A stretch of 64,000 bases of DNA from Polyporus tsugae (GCA_024305745.1 JAHRBS010000008.1:1984001-2048000); one strand, 5' to 3'; shown: positions 23,500 to 35,533, counted from the first letter of the stretch. The notes: a model not told the origin generated them from the letters alone. Numbers and translations are program-made.

Positions 23500-26021
23500 A
23501 TGTGGTCGGCTCACTTCAGACACTTTGCTTTGCTTCTCGCCGCCGCCACGGCCGCTCGGACTGCTGGCACACAGTCCGTCACATCCTATGCGCCTTACTC
23601 CGTCGCATGCCCTTCGGACTCGGACAACCCGATACGAGACACACACAGTGCCCAAAATCTTCACCCGGTACGTCTGGCTTCCACTGTAACCCCGCAACCC
23701 ACTGACTCACCTCAATTATCGTAATCTCATCCAGGACGAAGCCAACTATGTCCGATCCCGACAAGCCGTTGCGAAGGATGCTCTGCAAGGCTGGCTCAAA
23801 GGCATTGGTGACAAGGTATACGACGGCGATATCTCAAAAGACATGCCTTCGATTGCCCTCGCGCTCTCTGGCGGAAATTTCCGCGCGGCCCTATTCAATG
23901 CGGCAGCCCTCGAAGCGTTCGACTCGCGGAACGGTTCAAGCGTCTCGAAGGGCCTGGGGGGGCTCCTCCAGTCCTCGACGTATATGTCCGCATTGTCGGG
24001 GTGCGACAATATTTAGTTTGTCGTATGTTCCCTGCCGGGCCATCGCTGACTGACCATCCCGTAGAGGCTCCTACGTTCTCGCGAGTCTCATGTTCAACGA
24101 ATTCGCGTCCGGGCACGACCTCGTCTTTGGCAACAATGCTACGAGCGGGTGGCAACTCGAAGAGTCTCTGTTCGCCCCGGGCCCTCAGGGTCAGGCTGCG
24201 CAAACGTTCATCACCCATTTGATCGATGACCTCGCTGCAAAGCGCTTCGGTGCCAACTTCACGGTCACCTTCTGCGACTTATGGGGAAGAGCCGTGAGTT
24301 CCCCATCATGTCCTCGCTCTGGATGTATCAACCTACTCAGCTGCGTGCATAGTTGGCATATCACTTCCTACCAGGAACGACGCCAGGTTCATTCGCGTCC
24401 AACACCACCACTGGAGACCATGCCGCGGCCTTGACATTCTCTTCTGCGACCAATTTGTGCGTTCAGAGTTTTCCTCGAAAACATATTCTGGGCACCTTTC
24501 ACACGCAGGATTTTAGGACATCGTGGCAAAAGCATGAGCTACCCTTCCCCCTCGTCGTAATCAACGTCAACTCGCCCAACGTCCGTGGCACACCCTTCGG
24601 TGGAAATGGATCGGTCTCCCTACAGACAGTGGTTTACGAACTGTCGCCCCTCGAGTTCGGCTCGTACGAACCTCAGCTCTCCTCCTTCGTCTCTCTCCCA
24701 TACCTCGGCTCGACTTTTGCCGGTGGCAACCCGTCGCACTGCGTGAACGGTTTCGACAACGCGGGCCTCATGATCGGCACGTCCTCGTGCGACTTCAACC
24801 CCCTGAACGTCACCAACTCGCCCGCCTGGACCAGCCCGCAGGCGCTCGGGGGCCTCGTCGATGCGGTGAACCAGATGTTCGGCGCGCTGCAGCCCAACCA
24901 GGAGATGGATGTGACGAGTGTCCCGAACCCGTTTTACGGCCTGAAGGTAGGGACGTACCAGGACTCGAAAGAGAGGGCGCTCGCGCTATTGGACGGGTCG
25001 CTGGATGACCAGAACGACCCGCTCTTCCCGCTGTTAGTGAAGGGGAGAAAGGTGGACGTGATTGTCGCGCTCGACTCGGTATGCAGTGTCTCTCCGTCTA
25101 GCTCCTGCTGTGCAACTAACTAACTTGGGGGACGCGCACAGTCTGGGGAGACCAGCGACTTTAAGCCCAACGGACAGTCGCTGCTGGCGACGAAGACCAA
25201 GGTCGAGATGCTCCCGCGGGGCTTCATGAACTTCCCGACGCCCTTCCCGAACTCCACCGAGGAGTTCGTCTCCCTGGGCCTGAATACACGGCCCGTCTTC
25301 TTCGGCTGTGACGGCGCGTCCAATGCCAACCAACAGTTCCCGTGCGTCCTCTCATGCTCATGACCCTCTTGTGTTCCCAGGCCGCTCACCACGGGCTTGT
25401 AGGCTGCTCGTATGGATCCCGAACAATGACCCGGGGAACGTCACGAACTTCGCGACCTCGACGCTCCAGCTCTCCACCGCGAACCAGTCCGTGATCTTCG
25501 ACCGCAGCTACGCACTCGTGTCGCGCGGGTACGTTAGCAACACCGATGCGAGCCTGACCCAGGCGGACGCGCAGTGGGGGACATGCGTCGCATGCGCAGC
25601 GGTCGAGCGTGCGCGGGCACGGCGTGGGCACAAGCGGACGGCCGTGTGCGAGGCGTGCTTCTCGCGCTACTGTTTCACCGGGGGCGCGATGTCGGGCTCT
25701 TCCGGCACGGGCAGCAAGTCGTCGGTGTCACCGTCACCCCGACCTGCGTCGACTCAGACGGGCATCGTCGTGGGGAACCTGGTCGCTGATGTCGGGACCT
25801 CGAGCAGTAATGGGACCCCGGACCTGTCGACGCTCGAGCGCAACAGCTACATTATCATGGGGCTGCTCGGCGCGGCGATCGTCCTGCTCCTCGGCGTTGC
25901 GGTTATGCTTGTGCGGTCGCACCGGCAGACGAGGGAGTACGCGCCGATCAGGGAGGAGAGTATGGCAGAGAGGAATCCGTTATACCACAGTGGGGATCGG
26001 AGCGGGGAGTATGGAGACTGA
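23500..26021 (+). CDS. lysophospholipase (phospholipase B), membrane-anchored
   Basis: Hydrolyses acyl esters of phospholipids and lysophospholipids, usually at the cell surface. Seven exons: 23500-23667, 23735-24000, 24065-24293, 24353-24456, 24517-25078, 25142-25341, 25403-26021; 715 residues. A signal peptide (HFALLLAAATAARTAG) precedes CPSDSDNPIRD. The nucleophile motif is A-L-S-G-G-N-F-R-A, followed by SALSGGSYVLASL across an intron. The catalytic aspartate region is CDLWGRALAYHF, and FVSLPYLGSTFAGG and VALDSSGETSDF are family blocks. Many N-x-S/T sites are present. The C-terminus after a Ser-rich linker has one membrane segment (IIMGLLGAAIVLLLGVAVML) and a basic cytoplasmic tail, instead of the GPI signal common in fungal PLBs. 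Confidence 0.93.
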
Positions 26022-26591
26022 GTTTGGACGGAGTTGACGTCTATCATCTATGAAACATGCAACGCGGTCGGACGAACATTTGCTTGAACAGCTGTTAAAA
26101 TTCGTGGAAAAACAAAGATTAGCGAATCGTTTTTGAGGCACTGCTGCATAAACAGGTTCGTCGGGTCTTCTCTGTGTTGATCGACTCCAAGTTGAATTCT
26201 CACCAGTGAGGTCTCGTTTCCTGGCAGTCATAAGTGCGATTGTCAGTTGCGACACGTCCGCCGATTTCAAGTCTGAAGGCGACTGCTCAATAATGACTTC
26301 AGAGCCGCGCTCATTCCTGGACTTCGTCGCCAGGTCTTCTCGTGTTACTCGCGAGGTTTCGAATGATGCGCGCGGAACCACAGAGAGCGTTGGGATAGAC
26401 GTAGCTGACAATTCCGACTCATAACGCAGTACTTTGTACATTGGGGAGCAAGATGACGGGACACTTTGAGACAGAATACAATTGTGAATAGCAGCGAAGC
26501 CGAGGCGACGTGTAGAACGTTGTAGATATTTCACGCAGTATTTCTACGTGCGTGTCCCTGACGAAGAAAAGGTGCCACTAATAGCCAGTAA
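26022..26591. repeat. 3' flank of glycine-zipper gene 1, repeated beside the other copies
   Basis: 26330-26575 resembles 30510-30735 and, reversed, part of 55735-55920: shared text includes a cgcagtac-TTTGTACATTGGGGAG block, CACTTTGAGACAGAATACAATTG, and TTTCTACGTGCGTGTCCCTGAC. It is the conserved 3' flank of the glycine-zipper gene family. No gene seen. Confidence 0.7.
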
Positions 26592-28380
26592 TCATGCCAA
26601 AGCCGCGAGGATGTCGATGTAGCTCGCCATCGACGACGTGTCGTAGCCCTGGTTTTTCAGGAACCCGAACGTCGCATCGTTCACCGCCTGGTCCTGGCCC
26701 TTGAACGCCCTGAAGTAATGCCCCGTGCGCGTGTCGATCCCGAACAGCTTCTTGTTCGTGATGTCCACGTACAAGCTCCCCGCCCCGTACACCTGCATGT
26801 GCGGCTGCCCGACCAGCGCCCAGAAGCGGTACCCCTCCGACAGCTGGCTGTGGTTCACGCGCTGGTCCGCCGGCCACGAGTCCGGGTAGAAGTCCTCGGG
26901 GTTGATGCGCATCTGATACCCCGGATTGCCGTCGACGGTCTCATCCGTCTGGATGATGACGAAGATGTACTTGGTGACCTGGACGCCGTTGCTGAGCGTG
27001 CGCGGGTTGTAGCGAGGGTCGCGGGGGAGGTCGCCGATGGCCTTCGTAGCGGGAGAGTACGCCTGCGGAGACGACGCGGAGCCGCGCTTCGCCAGGGCGC
27101 CCGAGTAGGGCAGCTCGGCGTAGCGAGGGAAGGGCGCGTCGAAGATGTTCTCCCCGACGCCGGTGTTGGCGAACGGGCCGCAGGGGAATTTGGCGTATCT
27201 TCCGGGGCGATGTCAGTCAACACGCTATTGTGATTTAGCTAAGGGTGCATACCCAATGAGAGAAAACTGCTTCTCTAAAGACGAGATCGTGTACTGGCCC
27301 AAGCTGGCGCCACTGCCGTCACTGCCGTCCGGTATGGCCGCTCCGATGGCGATTCCAGCGGCAGAGCCGGCAATCAGCCCAGGGCCGATCCCGAGGGGCC
27401 CCCCGATGAGGAATCCTCCAATCGCCCCGAGGAGGCCTCCCAGGAATGAGCCAACGACGGCGCCGATTGTGCTGCGCTTCACCCGGTCAGAGGCCGAGTC
27501 GTCGGTGTACGTCCCGTCCATGGGGCAGCACAGCGAGCAGTCGATCGGCGGCATGGCCTTCGCCAGGGCGGTCGCTTCGTCATCCGTGAGCGGGACATTG
27601 AATTCATGCGCGAGGAAGAGGAAGTCGTCCTTGGTGTAAACGTAGCAACAGGTGAAGCAAGCCAGGGCGGTATTGTAGTCGAAGTTGGCGATGGCACCGT
27701 CTTGACCGATGAGCTGGATGGTGCGATTGGTGTCGTTGACGACGACCTCGTCGATGTTGTGTGAGCCGGGGCAGTCGATGAGCTGGCGTATCACGTTGTC
27801 CTGGTCGACGACGATGACACAGAAGGACTTGCGGCCGTCCGCGTACGACACCGGCCAGAAGCGGTAGGGACCGCTCTTGATGACGGGGAACTGAGCATTG
27901 TTGGGCGCGGCGTAGGAAAGCGTGGACGGCAGGGCGGGGCCGGAAGAAGGCGGGAGGTAGACGACGGCGGGACCAACAATCAACTCGTCGAGGGTAGCGG
28001 TGACCGAGATATCGCTCTGGCCAGTGAAAGTGACAGTCTGGGTGACGGCATTGAAGGAGATCTTCCAAACGTAACGGGCACCCGGCTTGTTCCATTGCTT
28101 GACCAGGTTCCTCTGCGCGTCCCAAGCAACGATCAGCATGACATCGTTGTTGTTGTTGTCGCTGAGAGCTACATCCAGAACGCTATCATTGGCGGATAAT
28201 GTGGGTACGAATATACGGTGACATACCGGTGTACGTGTAAGAGCCGAAGAGTAACACTGGGTAGTGCGCAGGGTCGCTGCGAGCACCAACCGAATCGATG
28301 ATATTGCTGAACTTCCATCCAGTGGGGGGGTGAGGAAGTAGAGACCTATCGAGGGTGGTAATGCGAGGAGCAGCGTACAT
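26592..28380 (-). CDS. glycine-zipper Cys-cluster protein, copy 1 (unrecognised family)
   Basis: Three exons (28380-28227, 28168-27253, 27198-26592) in phase, 558 residues. The most diverged of three paralogues: it starts MYAAPRITTLDRSLLP and has an Asn run (SDNNNNDV) where the others have KVDNDYD. Order of features: a beta-rich N-terminal half with VTFTGQSDISVTATLDELIV and SFNAVTQ; two cysteine clusters (C-F-T-C-C and C-S-L-C-C); DRVKRST; a hydrophobic glycine-rich segment (GGLLGAIGGFLIGGPLG then IGPGLIAGSAAGIAIG); and a conserved C-terminal domain with TKYIFVIIQTDETVDG, INPEDFYPDSWP and SLYVDITNKKLFGIDTRTG. No signal peptide. No domain is recognised; membrane association is inferred from the glycine-rich stretch. 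The C-terminus ends ILAALA, unlike the YFQQY end of the other copies. Confidence 0.85.
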
Positions 28381-30359
28381 GGTTGAGAGTGATGATTTCT
28401 GTAAGATGCAGCTTGCCTTGATTCAGACCTGACCACCGGTACGCCTTATATACAGTGTACGAGTAATCTTTTCATAGCGGGTTATCCAGAGCGCTCCAAT
28501 GTGCTGGATGTGCATGGTCAGGTGGGAAGAACCAAGGTATTGAAGGGCGAAGCAACGTCTGAGGCATGAGGACCCGAACATCGATGCGCTCGAGAGCAAA
28601 ACGAGCATGCAAAAGTCATCGATTCATTCCTCTACTTCCAGGCCTTTGTTCTCCAAAGGAGAAGGGGAGTTACTGTAACACGACTCGGGCGTGCGATAAA
28701 ATCGTGTCTTTGAGTCCGCATTGCATAAAACCTTACCTCACTAAGGGGCGAAGGTGTGCCGAGGAGCTTGTTCACAGTAGTGGTACGCACTGGAGATTGC
28801 AGGTACTACCCAACCCGTAAGTGTCACTTCCATGATTAGCCACTGCAACCATAACCACAAGCCCAGACCAGGCACCCGAGTAGAACGTGCGAGCCACGTC
28901 CTCGTGGCGGGCATCCTCATAGTCCCGTGTCTGCTTCGGGCTTCCATTACCGCCACAACTCTCGCCGCTCTCTTCACCAACAGGTTTATGGACGTGGTGT
29001 GAAGGGCTCTGATCATGGGACGAAGTGCTTCCAGCATTCCCTTGCCCCTCTGTCAAACTGGCTCTGAAAGCGACTTCGCAGATACGTAACCCTGGAGGGT
29101 GCAAGTGGACTCTTCGTCGCCACATGACCAGTTGCAACCGCACAAATCCTATACGTGTCCCTAAACCCATAAACCTGTGAGTTTGGGTGTAGAGTGAGGA
29201 GCAGGAGGATTTACAGCTGGCTAAATGCCTCCATGACGGCAGCACAAGTAGAACTTGCGCCGGGATCATCGCGGGTGATTTGCAAATTGCTAGCGTCAAA
29301 CACCGGGCAAAGAATTCACCGTATATGGCGGCCTTGAGGAATGGAAGGGTAGGAGAACATGGAGAGAGCATGGAACTTGGGAAGGAGAACACCGGGTCAG
29401 CTGGGACTCCCATAAGCAGGCACCGTCACCGGACGTCCGAACAGAACCAGAGTGTGGTGAGGTCAGAAGCCACAAGCCGGCGAGCGACGGCAACTGGGTG
29501 AGCGAGCAACCGGGAGACCAAGCGATTAAGAACCACGGTCCACGAGCACCACGAAGTAGCGGCGCGGCGAAGCCACTGACAAGGACTCCGAGAGAAATGA
29601 CACAGGGGGAAAAGGTAAGCTTGAGTGCATGTGGGACTGGAAAGAGAGCAAGAAGACTCAGAGGGACAATGGGCCGAAGCATCGCACCCTCGAGTACCGC
29701 TTGACCGCTTGAGTCTCTGAGCCTCCCGTTCGTCCATCGCCGGCAGCGAACGGCGACAACTGCTGTCCACACTCGGACGTTGACCTCGCACAGGCACAGG
29801 GCGGCTCGTCCGGCAAGTCCACACCCAACGTGCCCCACCTCAACTGCGCGTAGCCCAACCGAACTCGTGAACGATTCCCCCCGATGCACATCGCCGAAAG
29901 CTGTAGGAGAGCTTGCTCTCAAGGCTCACCATTGCGCCAGTCGGCCATTCCTCTCGGTTCGGTAAAGGCCCGGTGTACTCATATGGATACGACGCACCAG
30001 AGACGATTCGGGATACGACCATGTAAGTATGCACTCTATGGCGCACGCTCCCTCCCTGGGCCCTCTGCACGCCACGCCCCAGTGACAACCTCGTCCGTCT
30101 CGTCCGACGGCGAACGATGACCGCTCCTTCTAGGAGACTGTTCCGTAGTCGACCTGCAGTGCGCACGGTCTCCTTGGGGACGTTGTGCGGGATCCAGACC
30201 TGCTCCTGTTCAAGATATTATGCATGGCGTGTCAGCGAATGCATATGGTCGCGCTGACGGCCACCCTTAAGCTGTCAGTAATGTGACTTTCCGGGCTTGG
30301 GTTGTTCATCAAACTCACACGAATGGACAGGTATTCGGCGCGGCAGTAAGTCTTGTGTT
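28381..30359. repeat. intergenic half of duplicated unit 1
   Basis: Begins with the gene 1 promoter: a TATATAAGG-type box, minus strand, at about 28443-28451. The rest aligns with 32636-34290: for example CGAGCAACCGGGAGACCAAGCG at 29501 and 33471, and CCATTCCTCTCGGTTCGGTAAAG at 29943 and 33883. 28830-29060 also resembles, reversed, 53520-53730. No intact gene; many short ORFs on both strands disagree between the copies and carry stops. Confidence 0.7.
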
Positions 30360-30510
30360 TCAAGACGACGAGGACACGAGGTGGTGGTCGCGGAGGACAG
30401 GCGGTTCGAGGACTCGGAGGAGGCGCAGCGGATGGGTGGCAGGCCGTCCGGGCCGGATGGCGGCAACAAGGCGCCACTGCCGGCCGAAGAACACGCACCG
30501 TCGCGGATAT
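30360..30510 (+). pseudogene. BUD13 fragment 2
   Basis: About 150 nt matching BUD13 from its acidic DDEDDE stretch (GACGACGAGGACACG) through GGTGGTCGCGGAGGA, a GGCAGnCCGTCC block and GGCGGCAACAAG to the CCGAAGAACACG region. Frame is not kept. It sits at the same place in unit 1 as fragment 3 does in unit 2. Confidence 0.8.
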
Positions 30511-30839
30511 CGGAGGCTTTCGGTTCGATACTCGCGGAACTACAGAGTGTTGGCGTAGCTGTAGCTGACATTTCCGAGTAACGCAGTACCTCGTACATTG
30601 GGGAGAAATATAGATCATAACCACACACTTTGAGACGAAATACAATTGTGAAGAGCAGCGAGGCCGAGGTGACGTGTTGAACGTCGTATACATTTCACGC
30701 AGGATTTCTACGTGCGTGTCCCTGACGGAGAAAAGGTACCAATGGTGGTCAGAAACCATAACTCGACAGGGCAAAGAGAGCTCCGGACGCAAAACACCGC
30801 TCACAGATCCTCAGATTGGCCCGTGGTGACCTGACCAGC
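30511..30839. repeat. 3' flank of glycine-zipper gene 2
   Basis: Same conserved 3' flank as at 26330-26575 (TGTACATTGGGGAG, TTTGAGACGAAATACAATTG, CTACGTGCGTGTCCCTGACG). No gene seen. Confidence 0.65.
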
Positions 30840-32635
30840 TCATCCCATGTACTGCTGGAAGTACCCGATGATGTTGATGTAGTTCTCCATCGACGACGTG
30901 TCGTATCCCAGGTTCGCGAGGAACCCGAACGTCGCGTCGTTCACCGCCTGGTCCTGGCCCTTGAACGCCTTGAAGTAATGCCCCGTGCGCGTGTCGATCC
31001 CCAGCAGCTTCTTGTTCGTGATGTCCACGTACAGGCTCCCCGCCCCGTACACCTGCATGTGCGGGTGCCCCACCAGCGCCCAGAAGCGGTACCCCTCCGA
31101 CAGCTGGCTGTGGTTCACGCGCTGGTTCGCCGGCCACGAGTCCGGGTAGAAGTCCTCGGGGTTGATGCGCATCTGATACCCCGGGTTCCCGTCGACGGTC
31201 TCGTCCGTCTGGATGATGACGAAGATGTACTTGGTGACCTGGACGCCGTTGGTGAGCGTGAGCGGGTTGTAGCGCGGGTCGCGGGGGAAGTCGCCGATGG
31301 CCTGTGTAGCGGGAGAGTACGCCTGGGGAGACGACGCGGAGCCAAGCGTCGTGATGGCGCCCGAGTAGGGCAGCTCGGCGTAGCGGGGGAAGGGCGCGTC
31401 GAAGATGTTCTCCCCGACGCCGGTGTTGTCGAAGGGGCCGCAGGGGAATTGGGCGTATCTTCCGAGTCCGCGCCAATGTCAGTCAACACTATATTGAGGT
31501 TTAGCTACGAGTGCATACCCAACGAGAGAAAACTGCTTCTCCAAAGACGAGAGCGTGTACTGGCCCTTGTCGCTACTGTCTGGTATGGTCTCACCGATGG
31601 CGATTCCAGCGGCGGAGCCGGCAATGAGCCCAGGGCCGATCCCCAAGGGCCCCCCGATCAAGAACCCGGCAAACGCCCCGAGCAAACCTCCCAAGAGAGT
31701 CCCAACGATGACGCCAGCCGTGCTGCGCTTCACACGGTCAGAGGCAGAGTCGTCGGTGTACGTCCCCTGCATGCGGCAGCACAGCGAGCAGTCGATCTGC
31801 GGCATAGCCTGCGCTAGGGCGGTCGCCTCGTCGTCCGTGAGCGGGACGTCAAAGTACTGGGCGAGGAACGTGAAGTCGTCCTTGGTGCAGACGTAGCAGC
31901 AGGAGAAGCAAGCCAGTGCGGTGTCGTAGTCGAAGGTGGCGATGGCGCCGTCTTGACCGATGAGCTGGATGGTGCGGTTGGCGTCGTCGACAACGACCTC
32001 ATCGATGTTGTGTGAGCCGGGGCAGTCGATGAGCTTGAGGATCACGTTGTCCTGGTCGACGACGACGACGCAGAAGGATGCGCGCTCGTCTGCGTACGAC
32101 ACCGGCCAGAAGCTGTAGGGACCGCTCTTCATGACGGGGAACTGAGCGTTGTCGGGCGCAGCGTAGGAAAGGGTGTACGGCAGGGCGGGGCCGGAAGAAG
32201 GCGGGAGGTAGACGACAGCGGGACCAACGATCAACTCGTCGAGGGTAGCGGTGACCGAGGTGCTGCTCTGCCCGGTGAAAGTGACCGTCTGAGTGTCGGC
32301 GTTGAAGGAGATCTGATAGATGTAGCGGGCCCCGGGTTTCTCCCACTGCTTGGCAAGGTTCCTCTGCATGTCCCAAGCTACGATCAGCATGTCATAGTCG
32401 TTGTCGACCTTGCTGAGAACTACATCCAGGACGAAGTTACCGTTAGCGGATGAATGCGCACCAGAATGTGCAGCAACATACCGGTGTACGTGTAAGGGCC
32501 AAAGAGTAACACTGGGTAGTGCGCGAGGTCGGCGGTGGTACCGTCGGGATCGGTGATGTTATTGAACTGCCAACCATCGGGGGAGGTAGGAAGCAGAGAG
32601 GCGTCGAGAGTGGTGATGCGAGGAGCAGTGTACAT
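30840..32635 (-). CDS. glycine-zipper Cys-cluster protein, copy 2 (unrecognised family)
   Basis: Exons 32635-32482, 32419-31519, 31458-30840; 557 residues, exon lengths identical to copy 3 (154, 901, 619 nt). Most residues match copy 3. Features: KQWEKPGARYIYQISFNADT; a central VVVVDQDNVILKLIDCPGSH; clusters C-F-S-C-C-Y-V-C and C-S-L-C-C separated by an acidic stretch (VPLTDDEATALAQAM); dibasic VKRS; then LLGGLLGAFAGFLIGGPLG and IGPGLIAGSAAGIAIG. The C-terminal domain ends NIIGYFQQYMG. The intron splitting GY/YAQFPCGPF is 60 nt with a non-pyrimidine acceptor (GGAAG), shared by copy 1. A TATA-like box lies at about 32702-32710. No signal peptide. Function unknown. Confidence 0.88.
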
Positions 32636-34289
32636 GGTTGTGAGTGACGACTGCTGTGAGATGCGGCTTAAGATCTTGGTTCAAACCCGAGCACTGGAAG
32701 GCCTTATATACAGTGCATGAATGATTTTCATCAGCCAGAGCGCCCCAATATGCTGTAATTGAAGGCCGCGAAGCAACGACTGAGGACCCGAATATCGACG
32801 GGCTCGAGGACAAAACGGGCATTCCAAGCCATTCCTCAACTTGAACCTCCATATGTGTGGCCTTCGTTCTCTAAACGAGAAGGATGTCATAACACGCCTT
32901 GGGCATGCACGTCATTAAGTATGGATTGCATAATACCTTACCTCAGTATTGGACGAAGGTGTGTCAGAGAAGCCTTCACAGTAGTGGCATGTAAGTGTTC
33001 TTGTGCTCTTCGATTACCGTAACGGCGACGACTTGAACTCTCTCTGCCCTCGGCACCAAAGGATTCATGAACGTGATGTGAAGGGTACTGGTCATGTGAA
33101 CGAAGTGTTTCCAGGATTCTCCTGTCCCTCCGTCAGAGTGGGCTTTGAGAGTGGCTTAGCGGGTACGTAACCCGAGAGGGTGAACAGTGCGAGTAGACTC
33201 TTCGTCGCCACATGATCAGCTGTAACCAGTTTGCAATCGCGCACAAATCCTACAGATGTGTATGGTGAGCAGCAGCTGGCTAAATGCCTCCGCCCGGTCG
33301 AGCCCTAGTGTCTCTATGCAAGTTGAACACCCGTGATTTTGCTAAGCACCGGGAAAAGAACTCACTGTATGGCGACCTTGAAGAACAGGAGAACATGGAG
33401 GCCTGACCGGGACAGTCGTGACTTCCATAACCAAACAACGTCACCAGAGAGGTCAGAAGCCAGGAGCCGAGCAACCGGGAGACCAAGCGATTAAAAGAAC
33501 CACCGAGCACCACGACGTAGCGGCATGACGAAGCCACTGAAATAGAACGACAAGGAGAGAAATACCACAGGGGCAAAAGATAAGCGAGACTGGAAAGAGA
33601 ACAGGAAGAGAGCGGGAAGAGAGTGATAGGCCGAAGCATAGCACCAGAGCGCCTTGAGCGCTCAAGCTCTATCCGTTCGTCCTGCATACAACGAACGGCA
33701 ACAGCTGCTGTCCACACTCGACCTCGCACATGCTCAAGGGGGCTCTTCCGGCAAGTACACACCCAAAGTGTCCCACCTCAACTCCGCATTGCCCAACCGA
33801 ACTCGTGAACGATTCCCCGACGCACACTAGCAAAAGTTGTCAGAGAGCTTGCTCTCGAGGCTCACCATTATTGCGCCGGTCGGCCATTCCTCTCGGTTCG
33901 GTAAAGGCCCGGTGTACTCATAAAAATACGACGCACCAGAGACTATTCGGGATAGGACCATGTGAGCGTTAGTACGTACTCGATGGCGTCCTCGGGCTCT
34001 CTGCACGCCACGCCCCAGTGACAACCTCGTCTGTCTCATCCCACGGCGAACGACAACCGCTCCTTCTAGGGGGCCGTTCCGTAGTCGAGATGCAGTGTGG
34101 TTTCTTTGGGGACGTTGTGCGGGACCTGCTCCCGTTCAAGCCATCATGCATCATGCATGGCGTGTCGGCGCATGCATATGGTCGCGCTGAGGGCCACCCT
34201 TCTGTCAGTATGTAATGTGTCTTCCTGGGCTTGTGTTTTTCACCAAACTCACACCTGCAGGTATTCGGCGCGGCAGTAAGTCTTGAGTT
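32636..34289. repeat. intergenic half of duplicated unit 2
   Basis: Aligned with 28381-30360, shorter through deletions. It includes the gene 2 promoter. The minus strand near 33960-34110 retains readable DETDVVTGAWRAE-like text in both units (ETDEVVTGAWRAE), so an unidentified coding scrap was carried in the duplication. Confidence 0.65.
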
Positions 34290-34420
34290 TGAAGATGACG
34301 AGGACACGAGGCAGTGGTCGCGGAGGACAGGCGGTTCGAGAGGAGCGCAGGGGGCAGACCGTCCAGGCCAGGAGCCGTGATGGCGGCAACAAGCCGCCGG
34401 CGCCAGCCGGAGAACGAGCA
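34290..34420 (+). pseudogene. BUD13 fragment 3
   Basis: GATGACGAGGACACGAGGC, GTGGTCGCGGAGGACAGGCG, GGCAGACCGTCCAGG and GGCGGCAACAAGCCGCC follow BUD13 positions in order but with indels. It lies tail-to-tail with the methyltransferase gene that follows, the same arrangement as the methyltransferase fragment and intact BUD13 at 56.2-57.7 kb. Confidence 0.82.
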
Positions 34421-34505
34421 CTGCGTCGTCTCGCGTCGTAGAGATTGTAGTGGGTGGGTGTGCCGTCCGCTGTTCTTCACCCAGGACTTGTACATATAGC
34501 ATCTA

Positions 34506-35533
34506 CTATTCTAACGCCGGGTTCCTCCATCGCCCAATCCACCACCTACACATATCTTTCCTCACACCCAGTTGCTCTCGATCCAAACCGCCACCGGAGA
34601 CCTCCAGCGATCCGTGCCACGCGCTTTCCACTTCGCCTTCTTCCATAACGATCCCAACTCGTCGCGCCTCTTGCACGAAGTGGTCGCAAACATGAGGTGG
34701 TGTATATTTTCCTGCTGCGATGTACGCCCGAGCCGACGAGGTCTTTCGAAGGAGGGATTGCAGGGATTGCAAGAGCACATTATGCGAACGGTCGAAATGC
34801 AGCAAGTCAGACATGATCACCACATCAAAGGCGGCCGAGGCTTTACTCGTTCGTTGCCTCAAGATGCCCCTGAAACGTACACTGTGTTAAATTTTGGTCA
34901 GTCAAACATTTGAGTGACTCACAAGAGAGGGTCAACGTCCTGACCCCATTCGAATCCGACCGAGTGAACAGAGCAAGCTTCATTGCAGTGCGGTCTGTTC
35001 CGTTCCACATTCGCGGTAAGATTTCCGATGATAATGGGGTCCGGGTAGTCTGTGACAACTACGAGTGCTGGTGGATTGGATAGTGTCGAAGATAGGAGCG
35101 ACGGCAGAGCACAGCCAGCACCAAGCTCCACGACTGCAATCAAGCCAGTGAGCCATCGATGTGAAGAGAGAAACTCAGTGTAGGAATACCTGTCTTCCCC
35201 TCTAGAGGAATTAAACCCCGTTCGATGAGTTCTGAAAGGAGTAAAGATGGAGAAAATAGATGATCCGCCAGGAGGGTGTTGGCCTAGTCAACGATTAGTA
35301 TAAGTATGGTATACGTATACGGCCTCGGAATGAACGACAACTTACCTTGCCTTCCTGAGAGAAATATAGTTAGAAAAGAGCAATCCTGTTCAGTAGATTC
35401 GAGTCTCAGACCACTCGCATACCTTTGGCGCGACGGTTAAGATCAATGATCCATATCGGATCATCTCATCGTCGGGTGGTGCGTCGCCGAACAGTGCGGC
35501 AGAATCGCTCAGAAAATCATCCGACTCGGACAT
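34506..35533 (-). CDS. Nnt1-type (methyltransferase family 16) N-methyltransferase
   Basis: SAM-dependent methyltransferase; fungal relatives are annotated nicotinamide N-methyltransferase or elongation-factor methyltransferase, and the substrate here is not determined. Five exons: 35533-35423, a 9-nt micro-exon 35354-35346 (E-G-K), 35283-35190, 35133-34923, 34869-34506; 262 residues, all phases agree. The start is MSESDDFLSDSAALFGDAPPDD. Motif I is TVVELGAGCALPSLLSS, followed by the TDYPD acidic loop and a NVERN block; the later DVVIMSDLLHFDRSH and YTPPHVCDHFVQEARRVG are family motifs. The end GGGLDREQLGVRKDMCRWW is typical. A 3' fragment of this gene lies at 56.27 kb. It shares a 276-nt divergent promoter with SEC24. 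Confidence 0.93.

Noticed and set aside
30840..31458. A separate C-terminal gene starting at the internal ATG of the third exon (MRINPEDFYPDSW)
   Set aside because: The upstream exon joins it in phase in all three paralogues, so it is the third exon of one gene.
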